A DNA stretch of 64,000 nucleotides from JAZKAR01 sp040389065. GTDB lineage: Bacteria; Pseudomonadota; Gammaproteobacteria; Burkholderiales; Casimicrobiaceae. Below the pieces are notes generated by a model. It was not told the DNA's origin, did not search any database, and saw only the letters and a program-made list of their open reading frames with translations. The first letter of the stretch is position 1. Each line of letters opens with the position of its first letter. Below are positions 17,702 through 27,871 of this stretch, piece by piece. A program made the translations under genes and the position numbers. The stretch is taken from contig JAZKAR010000031.1 of assembly GCA_040389065.1 (NCBI GenBank), forward strand, positions 48,191 to 112,190. The letters are read 5' to 3'.

Positions 17702-18083
17702 GAAATTCCTTCCACAGCTTAGTAATTTGTTCAGATAGCAACATAGGGTCAAAAGGTTTAGGTACTACGCCCGAGGCGCCAAGTGCCAAATACTGGGCGA
17801 TTTCAGATGCTTGCACGCGAGCGGTCATAAATACAATCGGCGTCGTTTCCAATAGAGGAATTTTACGTAACTCATGAAGCGTCGTAGGGCCATCCATATC
17901 AGGCATCATGACATCAAGTAAAATAAGGTCTGGATTAATATCTCTTACGCGCTCGATCGCTTCTTTTCCTCGTGTGCAGCACGATACCTGTAACCCTGCT
18001 ACCATTTCGAGGCACATTCTAGCGACATCTAAAATATCTTCTTCGTCATCTACACACAGAACATGCTGCAATTTAGCTGACAT
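17691..18083 (-). CDS. Single-domain response regulator (CheY-like)
   Basis: 130 residues. A complete receiver and nothing else: acidic pocket VDDEED, phosphoacceptor Asp in LILLDVMMPDMDG, Thr in VFMTARV and Lys in VPKPFDP. The third-codon ATG at 18083 is chosen because the AAAGGA lies directly against the first ATG but at 7 bases from this one. It overlaps the Hpt gene by 11 bases, forming a two-gene unit. Without an output domain it probably acts as a phosphate carrier or by protein contact. Confidence 0.85.
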   Translation of the reverse strand: MSAKLQHVLCVDDEEDILDVARMCLEMVAGLQVSCCTRGKEAIERVRDINPDLILLDVMMPDMDGPTTLHELRKIPLLETTPIVFMTARVQASEIAQYLALGASGVVPKPFDPMLLSEQITKLWKEFHER

Positions 18084-18109
18084 GATCATTTCCTTTGAGC
18101 GAAATACTG

Positions 18110-18209
18110 TTAGAAGCTACATCGTTGGGTTTTCTCAGTATGTTGGCAACTTGCCGTAACTATGGCTGTGTTGCTATGGGCTGATAAAATGCCACTGCAT
18201 AATTTCTAA
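18110..18209 (+). repeat. Dispersed repeat family A, copy 2 (degenerate)
   Basis: Starts TTAGAAGCTAC and ends ACTGCATAATTTCTAA; the core retains GGCAACTTGCCGTA. It fills the gap between the response regulator and the hybrid kinase, and its right end overlaps the kinase stop codon (18206-18208). Confidence 0.7.
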
Positions 18210-21200
18210 TTGTGTTGAATTATTTTTAAAATGACATCAACAATTTTTGTTTCTGATAAACGTGATTTAACCAACGCAGCAGCCACTTTATGTTGTATTT
18301 GGCGCGATACCTCATTGGCAGAAAGAATCAATACAGGAATAGGTTTCGATGTATATTCATGCAAATGTTCAAGTAAGTTCAATCCCGACCCATCTGGTAA
18401 TGCAATATCTAAAATAATCAATGTAAATGATTCAGTTTTTAGATAATGTTCTGCTTGCCGCAGGGTGGTTGCTGTAATAATTTCAGCTTTATCCTGTAGG
18501 GCGGTGGCAAGCATATGGCTTAAATCAATATCATCCTCAATATGTAATATACGAGGGGTAGGCCGATGCGCATCTTGTATACATCGTTTAATTGATTGTA
18601 TTAAGCGTAATTCATCAATAGGTTTCATCAACCAATCCACCACTCCAACAGCATCATCATTCATAGATTGTCTTGCTTGTTCTGCGCTGGCAGAAACTAC
18701 CACAATAGGCAAATGACACGTGGCAGGATCAGTACGCAATTCGTGTAGAAATTTGATGCCATCGCCAATCGGTAAAAGTAAATCAAGCGTCATGGCGTCA
18801 TAATGCACCTCGTGTAATTTGCGACGTGCTTCTGGAATAGTGTGTGCTATATCTACATTAAAACTAGCATTTTCTATCATGATTTTCATTAACGAGGCAA
18901 TTTCCTGATTATCTTCGCATACCAATAAGCGATACCTGGGATGAGATGGAGTCTGTAAAAGAGCTTCTTCATTCGTCTCAACCAGCAACGGTAGCTCAAT
19001 CCAAAAGGTGGTACCTTTACCGATGATGGTATCAAACCCTATTTGCCCACCCATATGTTCAATAATCTGTTTGCTTACATGTAGCCCAAGCCCTGTTCCA
19101 TCTTTTTTCCGTGTGGCTGATGAGTCTGCTTGAGAAAACTTGCCAAAAATACGAGAACGAAATTCTTCTGAAATACCCGGGCCATAGTCTTTTACGCAAA
19201 TGCGAACACCTGTTTCCGCAAGCATTGCAAATACTTCTACTGAGTGCCCTTCAGGTGAAAACTTAGCGGCATTTGATAAAATGTTAGAAAGCACTTGAAG
19301 TAGGCGAGCATTATCGATATTTACTTTCCATGTTTCTAACGGTGGTATTAGTCTAAAAGATACATTGAAGCGCTCTGCATAGGCATTATTTGCATCAATC
19401 GCTTGCTGTAACACGGCGGCAAGGCTTTCGTAATGCATATCAAAACGCATCTGACCCGAAGCAATTTTATCAATATCGAGAATGTCATTAATCAGCAGAA
19501 TCAAGCGTTCACTATTTTTATGCGCAATGTTAATTAAGAGATTCGCTTTATCTGGTAAATCTTTCGACATCGCACCTGCTATTAAGCCTAATGATCCGCG
19601 AATAGAGGTTAATGGTGTGCGTAGCTCATGGCTAACAATAGAAATAAACTCATTTTTCATACGCTCCATTTCTTTTCGTTCAGTAATATCTTGTATCTGA
19701 GCAATAAGATAATGGGGCAACCCCTCGTTTGTATGAACAATAGAAACACTTAATTGCACCCAGATGTTACTTTTATCTTTTCTAAAAAAGCGTTTTTCCA
19801 TCTGATAGGTTTGGCGTTTGCCTTCAAGCATCTGGCGCACAAATTCCAGATCACTCTCAAGGTCATCAGGATGTGTAATCGATTGAAAATCCATGCTAAG
19901 CAGTTCTAATTTAGAATAGCCTAATAGATCGCATAATACTTGATTCACCTTAAGCCAGCGTCCGTTTGGCTCAACCAATGCCATACCAATAGAAGCATGT
20001 TCCATAGCAGAGCGAAATGTTTCTTCACTAGATTTTAGCGCTAACTCATGTTGTTTGCGCTCAGTGATATCTTCAACAATGCCTAAATATCCCATAATCA
20101 AACCCAGATTACTCCAAATAGGCGTTATGGTTAATTGGCCTGAAAATTTACTGCCATTTCTGCAAATATATGTCCACTCAGAGGTGTGAGATTCATTAAG
20201 AATTAATGGGCGAGTAAACACTTCGAAGTCAGGGTGTACGGTAAATCCCCACTCTTCGCTTAGCGCATCGGCTCGCTGTTTTACTTCACGTTCGTCGTGC
20301 CATAATAGTGGTGAGTGTTTGCCAATTATTTCTGAAGCTTGATAACCGAGGGCTGCTTCTGCCGTGCGATTAAACACAAGAATCTCGCCTTTTTTATCGG
20401 TTGCTATTACCAGATAAGGCGCACTGTAAAGAATAGCATTATTCAAACTATTCGAGTCTTCCAATTCTTTTTCTGCAATTTTTCGATTCGTAATATCATC
20501 AATCGAGCCTGCCATGCGAAGCGGTCTATTCATCTCATTCCAAATGGCTTGGCCTCTCACATGTACCCACGCATAGCTGCCATCTTCTTTGCGCAAACGA
20601 AATTCCAAATTATAGGCCTGTTTATTTCTAAGATGAGCCATTAACATGGTTTGAACAAACGTAGCATCATCTGCATGAATGCGCTGTTCTAATTGTTTCA
20701 TGTGGTTAAAAGAAGGCATGTTTTCAGGTAATACTCCAAGAATCTCAAGAAATCGAGGCGAGTAATACATTGAATGTGTGTGAATATCCCAATCCCATAA
20801 CCCTACGCTTGATCCTTGCACTGCTAGTTCATAGCGGCCCTGGCTTTCTTTCAATGCTTCTTCCGCTTGTTTGCGTTCAATCACGCGGCTCAGTTGAATG
20901 CTCAGCATCTGATTAAACTCGTGAAACGTTTTACTTTCAGGAATATAGTCATTCGAAAAAAACTCAAGAACGATTTTAACTTCTTGTTTCAGCAAAATAG
21001 GAATAAATATCCCTGCATGTAAATCCAAATTAGCCAACACTTGATTGCGCAAAAAATGATTGCTAGTCGCCACATCAAGAAGGAAAACAGGCTCCTTTAA
21101 ATCTAATACCCGCCCTGGTAACGACATGCCTGCTGTAAATTCCATCACTTCAGACACTTGCCTGAATTCTGAATGTTGATAGTGCTCCTTGCCAAAATGC

Positions 21201-22819
21201 CAGAGCCGCATCGATTCAAGTTCCTGATGGGTATCATTCCATATATAGGCATGTCCTAAAGGCCATTTAAGATGTAGGCACATCTTATCTAGAACAGTTT
21301 GAATCATACTTTCTAACGAAGTCGCTTCGGCAGCTTCTAATGCAATTTCTTGAAGAAGCTGCGTTCTGATTTGCGTTTCTTTGCGTTCAGTAATCACTTC
21401 TGTAAACATGACAATACCGCCAACAGCTCCTTCGGCATTTTGCCAAGGATGAATTGCCCATTTCACCCATTCTGTTTTGCCATCAGCGCGTTTCCAGGAG
21501 TCTTCTTCATTGCTTAAACTTTTTCCTTGAAGCGCCTGCCGATGATGCTCTTGCCATTCAGGCATATTGAGAATTTCGGGAAATAATTCATAATGAGAGC
21601 GCCCGGTAACATCTAATCCTGCTAGGTTATAATCAATTAACCAACGTTCACTTGTCATCAAGTAATGCATGCTCTGATCAAACATAGCAACGGCAGCGGG
21701 GGTATGCCGAATCAACATTTTCATCTGTTCTTCACTGGCGATTACTTCATGCGTTTTTTCTTCTACCAGTTTTTGCACCGTTTTTGCACGTCTAGCAAGC
21801 ATAAGCAAGATAAGGCCAAGCAGCCCAGTGAATAAAGATCCTCCAGCCAGAATAAGAATAGGTTCGTTACTTGAGACTGATTTTTCAAATAGTGGCGTAC
21901 TGCTCCATTCGAGTGTCCATAATTGCCGTTTGATATCTAGGGTTTGTCGAAAGCTATACTGTGCATTCGTTGAGGTGTCGTGTAATGAATGTCCACTGTC
22001 ATAAATTAAATGTTCTTTTGATGCAATCGTTCCATCATAAACTTTAAGATGAAAAAGATGACCTTGAGAAGAGGTTAGCCCATGAAGGAAGTTTTTAGCA
22101 ATAAACGGCCCAAAAATCCAACCGAGAGACGCTTTACGACGTTCTTGCGCTGTTCGAATAGGATAGTTATTTTTGTATACGGGAAGTAGCAGATAAAATC
22201 CAGGGCTTTTTGTGTGATCTTGTACGAGAAGAATACGCTGAGTGATAATGGTTTGCCCGCTATCACGTGCTAGTAAAGCTGCTTCATAGCGATTGGTTTC
22301 AAATGCAATATTTAGCCCTAATGCTTCAGCGTTATTTTCTATGGGGGCAATATATTTAACAATTAAATACTCATGATAATTACCGTGAGGATGGATAGTA
22401 AAAGAAGATGAATGCTCAACTTGAGCACTTTTAAGAAACTGTTCGATGTCGACAGGCGATACATATTCAATAAAGCCTAGCCCATTCATACCGGGTAAAT
22501 GTTCTTTAATCCCAATTGTTTTAACGTAGGTATCCCATTCGGTTTTTGATACCGTACTAGAGCCATACAGTAACCCCGAAGCGCCTACAAGACTTTGCTC
22601 GTAAGAGTCAATTCGATAGAGCAGTGCTTTTTCACTTTCAAGAGTAAGGGTTTTAAATTGAGAGTTGGTTTTCTCTTCAATAAAATAGTGAGTAGTTTTC
22701 CAGGCATAAAATGTAATTCCCAACGGAATAAGCAAAACCCCGACAGACAGCAACCTCCATGAAGGGGAGTACCAGGCTGAGCGAATGGGTAATACCGGTT
22801 TCTTTTTAGCCAAGGTCAT
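18206..22819 (-). CDS. Large hybrid sensor histidine kinase (CHASE, PAS, GAF, two receivers)
   Basis: 1537 residues. A first membrane span (about 20-38), a periplasmic CHASE domain (about 70-290, with LVGASGLLYGS and LPGMNGLGFIEYV) and a second span (about 325-350). Then a PAS domain, a GAF-like domain (about 500-660), three further PAS/PAC domains (each ending DITERK or similar), a HisKA domain with VSHELRTPLTS and a HATPase domain (DYGPGI, GTGLGL). Two C-terminal receivers follow with Asp in MTLDLLLP and ILDIALPDGSG. It senses an extracytoplasmic signal and several cytoplasmic ones. The adjacent Hpt and response-regulator genes complete a multistep phosphorelay. The TAG stop lies within repeat A copy 2. 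Confidence 0.9.
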   Translation of the reverse strand: MTLAKKKPVLPIRSAWYSPSWRLLSVGVLLIPLGITFYAWKTTHYFIEEKTNSQFKTLTLESEKALLYRIDSYEQSLVGASGLLYGSSTVSKTEWDTYVKTIGIKEHLPGMNGLGFIEYVSPVDIEQFLKSAQVEHSSSFTIHPHGNYHEYLIVKYIAPIENNAEALGLNIAFETNRYEAALLARDSGQTIITQRILLVQDHTKSPGFYLLLPVYKNNYPIRTAQERRKASLGWIFGPFIAKNFLHGLTSSQGHLFHLKVYDGTIASKEHLIYDSGHSLHDTSTNAQYSFRQTLDIKRQLWTLEWSSTPLFEKSVSSNEPILILAGGSLFTGLLGLILLMLARRAKTVQKLVEEKTHEVIASEEQMKMLIRHTPAAVAMFDQSMHYLMTSERWLIDYNLAGLDVTGRSHYELFPEILNMPEWQEHHRQALQGKSLSNEEDSWKRADGKTEWVKWAIHPWQNAEGAVGGIVMFTEVITERKETQIRTQLLQEIALEAAEATSLESMIQTVLDKMCLHLKWPLGHAYIWNDTHQELESMRLWHFGKEHYQHSEFRQVSEVMEFTAGMSLPGRVLDLKEPVFLLDVATSNHFLRNQVLANLDLHAGIFIPILLKQEVKIVLEFFSNDYIPESKTFHEFNQMLSIQLSRVIERKQAEEALKESQGRYELAVQGSSVGLWDWDIHTHSMYYSPRFLEILGVLPENMPSFNHMKQLEQRIHADDATFVQTMLMAHLRNKQAYNLEFRLRKEDGSYAWVHVRGQAIWNEMNRPLRMAGSIDDITNRKIAEKELEDSNSLNNAILYSAPYLVIATDKKGEILVFNRTAEAALGYQASEIIGKHSPLLWHDEREVKQRADALSEEWGFTVHPDFEVFTRPLILNESHTSEWTYICRNGSKFSGQLTITPIWSNLGLIMGYLGIVEDITERKQHELALKSSEETFRSAMEHASIGMALVEPNGRWLKVNQVLCDLLGYSKLELLSMDFQSITHPDDLESDLEFVRQMLEGKRQTYQMEKRFFRKDKSNIWVQLSVSIVHTNEGLPHYLIAQIQDITERKEMERMKNEFISIVSHELRTPLTSIRGSLGLIAGAMSKDLPDKANLLINIAHKNSERLILLINDILDIDKIASGQMRFDMHYESLAAVLQQAIDANNAYAERFNVSFRLIPPLETWKVNIDNARLLQVLSNILSNAAKFSPEGHSVEVFAMLAETGVRICVKDYGPGISEEFRSRIFGKFSQADSSATRKKDGTGLGLHVSKQIIEHMGGQIGFDTIIGKGTTFWIELPLLVETNEEALLQTPSHPRYRLLVCEDNQEIASLMKIMIENASFNVDIAHTIPEARRKLHEVHYDAMTLDLLLPIGDGIKFLHELRTDPATCHLPIVVVSASAEQARQSMNDDAVGVVDWLMKPIDELRLIQSIKRCIQDAHRPTPRILHIEDDIDLSHMLATALQDKAEIITATTLRQAEHYLKTESFTLIILDIALPDGSGLNLLEHLHEYTSKPIPVLILSANEVSRQIQHKVAAALVKSRLSETKIVDVILKIIQHN

Positions 22820-23477
22820 AGCGTCACTAAATAAAAGTGTTTGATATCTAGTAGTGACGACCTATTTATCCCATTAGTTGAGTTTTACTGAATTTAATTT
22901 TTTAGCGGGTTGTACGAAGGCGCTAAAGCTATATAAATACTAAGAATAAAATGCTACCTTAATCAAAGCCATATTAATGGCTACCAAACATTAAAATAAT
23001 TTTCTAATCCTTATTTGGTATCAAGTATTATTCAAAGAAATAAATTATTTAAATAATTAGATTTTACTCAGTTGGATTTTCTCGGCATGTTGGCCACTTG
23101 CCGTGCTGCATGTACTGTCTGCGTTGCCAGGCCTTGATATAACACCAACTGCGTAATCTCTAATAATATTAAACTATTTTATTACTGTGCTTTGCCTTAG
23201 CATCAAACTGAGTTGTAGTTAATGTGAATAAAATGGCTAATTAGAAACGCTTACTATACAAACTACTTTTGCTAAATGCTCTTTATTTTCACTTGTATAG
23301 TGTTTTAAATTCATATGCTGGCAATGAATCCAACAATTGGATAGCACTAAAGCCGTTTATTTATCGTATGGCAATACAAAAAACACTAAATATTTAATTA
23401 AGTTGTTGTATTTTATGTTTTTTTTGTAGTAGAATCCTACTCATGTTGTTAAATGATTGTTTAGGAAGCTTTATTAT
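22820..23477. other. Intergenic region between divergent kinase and adhesin genes
   Basis: About 660 bases holding repeat A copy 3 (23057-23163) and otherwise A+T-rich DNA. The start codons of the hybrid kinase and TpsA face away from each other, so both promoters lie here. No additional gene is supported. Confidence 0.5.
23057..23163 (+). repeat. Dispersed repeat family A, copy 3
   Basis: Left end TTAGATTTTACTCAGTTGG, right end CCAACTGCGTAATCTCTAA; the core has CACTTGCCGTGCTGCATGTA and GCGTTGCCAGGCCTTGATA. The left end is more diverged than the right. Confidence 0.75.
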
Positions 23478-26400
23478 ATGAAACGCCATGCTGCAATGAA
23501 TCGAATTTACCGTCTTATTTGGAATGAAAGATTGGCTGCGTGGGTAGCCGTTTCTGAAACAGCAAAAGGTAGAGGCCGTCGCATGAGCGGTCGTAAACTT
23601 TTCGCAGCATGGCTTGCATTGTTTCCTGGGTTTTTGTTTGCTGCTCCCACAGGCGGAGTCGTAACGTCGGGTGGCGGCTCTATTTCGCAGGCTGCTACCA
23701 CTACAACCATTAATCAACAAACACAAAAACTAGCGATTGATTGGAATAGCTTTTCTGTCAGTAGCAATGAAAATGTTCAATTTAATCAACCTTCATCTTC
23801 ATCCATTGCGTTGAATCGTGTCGTTGGTCAAAATCCTAGCCAAATTTTAGGAAGCGTTAAAGCTAATGGTCAGGTTTTTATTCTTAACCCTAATGGCGTA
23901 TTGTTTGGAAAAACAGCTCAGGTCAGCGTTGGCGGCTTAGTTGCCAGTACATCTACGATCAGCAATGCAGATTTTCAATCAGGTAACTACCAATTAGAGT
24001 CAACCGGTAATAGCGGAAAAGTAATCAACCAAGGTCATTTAATCGCTAGTGAAGGCGGCTACGTTGTTTTAGTAGCGCCTGAAGTGCGTAATGAAGGCTC
24101 TATTCAAGCTCAAAGTGGTACGGCTTTATTGGCGGCAGGCGATAAAGTCACTTTAACACTGAATAATGGCAGCTTGGTTGACTACTCTATTGATAAAGGC
24201 ACATTAAATGCCTTAGTCAGTAACAAACAACTGATTCAAGCCGATGGTGGTCAGGTAATTTTGGTTGCTAAAGCACGGGATCAAGTAAGCAAAGCCGTTG
24301 TAAACAATAGCGGTATCATTGAAGCACACGCTGTTCAAAATAAGGGCGGCGTTATTAAGCTGCTGGGCGATGAGCAGGTAGGCCAAGTAATCATTAGCGG
24401 TACATTAAATGCTTCTTCCGCTGTAGGTAATGGCGGCAGCATTGAAACCTCTGCTGCACGTTTAAGTGTAGCAGAGAGCGCTAACATAACAACCGCCGCA
24501 TCTCAAGGTAACACGGGTGATTGGCATGTAGCAGCAAACAATATTACCCTTGCAAGTCGCGGTGATATCTCAGGAAAAAGCGTATCGAAACAATTAGCAA
24601 ATAATAATGTCACGCTTTCTAGCACACAATCATCCAGTGATTTAACAGTAAATGATAGTGTTAATTGGAGTAGTGCAAATACCTTAACATTAAATGCTGA
24701 TCGTAATGTTGTTATTAATCGTGATGTTAACAATACTGCTAATGGCAATTTAAATGTACGTGCTGATACACACGGTTCAGGTCAAGGTACTGTTGCATTT
24801 GGTTCCCAAGGCCATGTTGCACTTACTAGCGGAAAAACAAATCTTTATTACAATCCAGCAGCGTATACCCAGCCTACTGACTACAGTGAAAAAGTAAGCG
24901 GTAAATCAACCGCGTGGATGTTAGTGAATGATGTTGAGCACTTGCAAGAGGCTAATACCAATTTATACGGCAGTTATGCCTTAGGTAAAGATATCGATGC
25001 AACAGCAACCTCTACTTGGAATAGTGGTGAAGGCTTTGAGCCTATTGGCAACGGCAGCACACGCTTTTCAGGTGAATTTGATGGCTTAGGTCACACCGTT
25101 AATAATCTCACGATTAATCGCCCTGAAACTGATCATGTTGGGTTATTTGGTGAAACGAATACCGGTAGCACAATTAGTAACGTTAACCTTAGCAATGAAA
25201 CAGTAGTAGGCCATTTCAATGTAGGCGGAGTTGTTGGTACAAGCGATCACGGCAATGTGAGCCATGCTTATGCAAGCGGGCAAATCACAGGCCAGTACAA
25301 TACAGGCGGAGTTGTTGGTACTAATTATTATGGAACTGTAACCGACTCTGGCGCAGAGGGTAATGTAAAAGGTATTTCAGCTATCGGCGGCGTTATTGGT
25401 ACCAATGATCATGGTACTGCCACTAACCTCTATGCAAAAAGTAATGTAGAGGGTGAATACAATGTGGGCGGAGTTGTTGGAACTAACTACTACAGTGTAT
25501 TGGCGAATGCAGCTGCGCAAAGTCATGTGAAAGGTATTTCTGCTGTAGGTGGTGTGGTAGGAACAAACACCTTAGGTGATATCAGCAATGCTATGACTGT
25601 TGGCACAAGTGAAGGCCAATATAATGTGGGCGGTTTGGTCGGTACCAATGATAGCGGTACTGTTCGCCATTCTTCTGCTTCTAGCACCGTTAGCGGAATT
25701 TCAGCAGTAGGCGGTTTAGTTGGCACGAGTACACTCGGTATCGTACAAGATAGTTCAGCAGCAGGTGTAGTGACTGGTCAATACAATGTAGGCGGTTTAG
25801 TCGGAACCAATAATTATGGCAATATTCAGTCATCGTCTGCTCAAGCAACAGTAACTGGAATTTCTTCTGTGGGTGGTTTGGTTGGTTCAAATATCTACAG
25901 TACCGTTCAAAATACATCGGCTATTAGTACCGTTGAGGGTGACTATAATGTGGGCGGGTTAATTGGTACTAGTGAATATAGTACTGTTAATCAATCGTCT
26001 GCACTTAGCACAGTTAAAGGTAAGTTGGGTGTTGGTGGATTAGTCGGAACGAATAATCTTAGCGATGTAAACGCAGGCTATGCGGCTGGCAATGTAAGCG
26101 GTGACTACAACGTAGGCGGGTTAGTTGGTACGAATTTGTATGGTACGGTTAATGCATCTTCTTCTGAAAGTAACGTAAGCGGAATTTCGGCCGTCGGTGG
26201 GTTGGTTGGTACGAATAGTTACGGCAAAGTACAAGATGGTTATGCGCATGGTTCTGTGAAGGGCGAGTATAACGTTGGCGGTTTAGTAGGGTTAAGCGAA
26301 TACAGCGTTGTTAAGCATTCATCGGCTGATGCTAGTGTAAACGGTATTTCTAATGTGGGTGGTTTAGTCGGTACCAATAACTACGGTGATGTAATTGATT

Positions 26401-27605
26401 CATCAGCTGCGGGTACGACTGAAGGTGAATATAACGTTGGTGGTTTGGTAGGAACGCATTACACAGGCACTATAGAGAATAGTGTTGCTAAAGGGCGTGT
26501 GAAGGGCATTTCAGCTGTTGGTGGTTTAGTAGGTACCAATACTGGTACGATTAAAGCATCTTCTGCTGCTGCAGAGGTTGAGGGTGAGTTCAATGCTGGT
26601 GGTTTAGTCGGTATCAATAACTTTGGTACTGTTGCTACATCATCGAGTGAGAGTAAAGTTCATGGCTTTTCAGCCGTTGGGGGCTTGGTTGGTACAAACT
26701 TAGGTACTGTTAGCCAATCATCTGCTAACGCTACTGTAGCAGGTGAATACAATGTTGGCGGTCTAGTGGGCTTGAATAGTGCTGGAACAGTTGACGCTTC
26801 TTCCGCTAGCAGCAACGTGAATGGTATTTCAGCTGTAGGTGGCTTGGTTGGTACCAATACAGGTACTGTTAGCCAATCTTCTGCGCAAGCTAACGTTGTT
26901 GGTGAATATAACGTAGGCGGCTTGGTCGGCGCGAATAACTTTGGCACCGTTGACACTTCATCTGCTAATAGCAATGTAAGTGGTATTTCAGCTGTAGGCG
27001 GATTAGTCGGTACCAATACAGGCACTGTTAAAAATGCTTTTGCTACTGGTGCAACCAATGGTCAATATAATGTTGGCGGCTTGGTCGGTACGAATGCATA
27101 TGCTACCGTTGATAACAGTTATGCGACTGGTGATGTTCATGGAACCAATGACATTGGCGGTTTAGTCGGTACCAATAATAATGCTACGGTGAATGCGTCT
27201 TCTGCTTCAGGGCAAGTGTCTGGAGACTATAACGTAGGTGGTTTAGTCGGTACAAATGACTATGCAACCATCAGCTACGGTTATGCTACTGGTAATGTAG
27301 TAGGAACAGGCAGCGTGGGTGGATTAGCCGGTACGAATAATCATGCTACGATTGATACCGCAACTGCTAGTGGTAAGGTAGCCGGGCAGTATGATGTAGG
27401 TGGTTTAGTGGGTACGAATGGATATGCGTTAGTGTCTAATGGATATTCTTCAGGTAGCGTAAAGGGTACCGGTAATGTAGGCGGTTTAGTGGGTACCAAT
27501 AATTACGGTACTCTTAGTAAAGTTTCTACTATAAGTGTTGCTACGGGCGATTATAACGTAGGCAGCTTGGTCGGAAATAGCCATGCTAGTATTGATGGTG
27601 AGTAA
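23478..27605 (+). CDS. TpsA two-partner-secretion adhesin with GLUG-like repeats
   Basis: 1375 residues from ATG 23478 (AGGAAG 9 bases upstream; the frame also opens at 23457). An extended signal peptide region of ESPR type (MNRIYRLIWNERLAAWVAVSE...) precedes the hydrophobic core and cleavage near LFAA. The TPS domain follows with the FHA hallmarks NPNGVLFG (ILNPNGVLFGK), IDWNSFSVSSNENVQF and GGLVAST. Then comes a short haemagglutinin-like stretch, and from about residue 579 to the end 30 GLUG-type units (core VGGLVGTN..GTV..SSA). Units of about 28 and 26 residues alternate, one beginning ISAVGG and the next YNVGG. There is no C-terminal anchor or toxin domain; the protein stops within the last repeat. 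It should be exported by the TpsB at 29089 and form a long beta-helix used in adhesion. Confidence 0.9.
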   Translation: MKRHAAMNRIYRLIWNERLAAWVAVSETAKGRGRRMSGRKLFAAWLALFPGFLFAAPTGGVVTSGGGSISQAATTTTINQQTQKLAIDWNSFSVSSNENVQFNQPSSSSIALNRVVGQNPSQILGSVKANGQVFILNPNGVLFGKTAQVSVGGLVASTSTISNADFQSGNYQLESTGNSGKVINQGHLIASEGGYVVLVAPEVRNEGSIQAQSGTALLAAGDKVTLTLNNGSLVDYSIDKGTLNALVSNKQLIQADGGQVILVAKARDQVSKAVVNNSGIIEAHAVQNKGGVIKLLGDEQVGQVIISGTLNASSAVGNGGSIETSAARLSVAESANITTAASQGNTGDWHVAANNITLASRGDISGKSVSKQLANNNVTLSSTQSSSDLTVNDSVNWSSANTLTLNADRNVVINRDVNNTANGNLNVRADTHGSGQGTVAFGSQGHVALTSGKTNLYYNPAAYTQPTDYSEKVSGKSTAWMLVNDVEHLQEANTNLYGSYALGKDIDATATSTWNSGEGFEPIGNGSTRFSGEFDGLGHTVNNLTINRPETDHVGLFGETNTGSTISNVNLSNETVVGHFNVGGVVGTSDHGNVSHAYASGQITGQYNTGGVVGTNYYGTVTDSGAEGNVKGISAIGGVIGTNDHGTATNLYAKSNVEGEYNVGGVVGTNYYSVLANAAAQSHVKGISAVGGVVGTNTLGDISNAMTVGTSEGQYNVGGLVGTNDSGTVRHSSASSTVSGISAVGGLVGTSTLGIVQDSSAAGVVTGQYNVGGLVGTNNYGNIQSSSAQATVTGISSVGGLVGSNIYSTVQNTSAISTVEGDYNVGGLIGTSEYSTVNQSSALSTVKGKLGVGGLVGTNNLSDVNAGYAAGNVSGDYNVGGLVGTNLYGTVNASSSESNVSGISAVGGLVGTNSYGKVQDGYAHGSVKGEYNVGGLVGLSEYSVVKHSSADASVNGISNVGGLVGTNNYGDVIDSSAAGTTEGEYNVGGLVGTHYTGTIENSVAKGRVKGISAVGGLVGTNTGTIKASSAAAEVEGEFNAGGLVGINNFGTVATSSSESKVHGFSAVGGLVGTNLGTVSQSSANATVAGEYNVGGLVGLNSAGTVDASSASSNVNGISAVGGLVGTNTGTVSQSSAQANVVGEYNVGGLVGANNFGTVDTSSANSNVSGISAVGGLVGTNTGTVKNAFATGATNGQYNVGGLVGTNAYATVDNSYATGDVHGTNDIGGLVGTNNNATVNASSASGQVSGDYNVGGLVGTNDYATISYGYATGNVVGTGSVGGLAGTNNHATIDTATASGKVAGQYDVGGLVGTNGYALVSNGYSSGSVKGTGNVGGLVGTNNYGTLSKVSTISVATGDYNVGSLVGNSHASIDGE

Positions 27606-27663
27606 CAACAACCTTTGCTGTTTTCGCTACGGTGTTTAAATGTAGCGATAAGTAGTAACTGAT

Positions 27664-27691
27664 GAAAATTCCCGCTTAGGCGGGAATTTTC
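27664..27691 (+). terminator. Intrinsic terminator of the tpsA-like gene
   Basis: A 12-bp perfect stem, GAAAATTCCCGC against GCGGGAATTTTC, with a TTAG loop and a T-rich right arm, 60 bases after the stop codon. The symmetric A/T arms mean it may also work for the convergent gene ending at 27872. Confidence 0.8.
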
Positions 27692-27871
27692 ATTTGTAGT
27701 TGATTGTTCATACTTCTATATAATCATGGCATAAATAGAATCAATGTTTATTATAACTACTTATCACTAGTTATAATTAGCGGTAGGGGTTTCGCATCTT
27801 ATCGTTTGCTAAAGGTCATCTATTTCTTTGCACGATGTAATAGGTTTTAGATAACGATATATCTCACTATA

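Noticed and set aside
23507..27058. Several Pro-rich minus-strand open frames across the adhesin gene
   Set aside because: They are reverse-strand shadows of the GLUG repeat coding sequence; their repeated Val-Pro-Thr pattern only mirrors GGT/GGC codons.
25212..27605. Regularly spaced repeats suggestive of a CRISPR array
   Set aside because: The periodicity is codon-phased inside one long open frame and the unit is protein-coding, with no constant repeat separating unique spacers.
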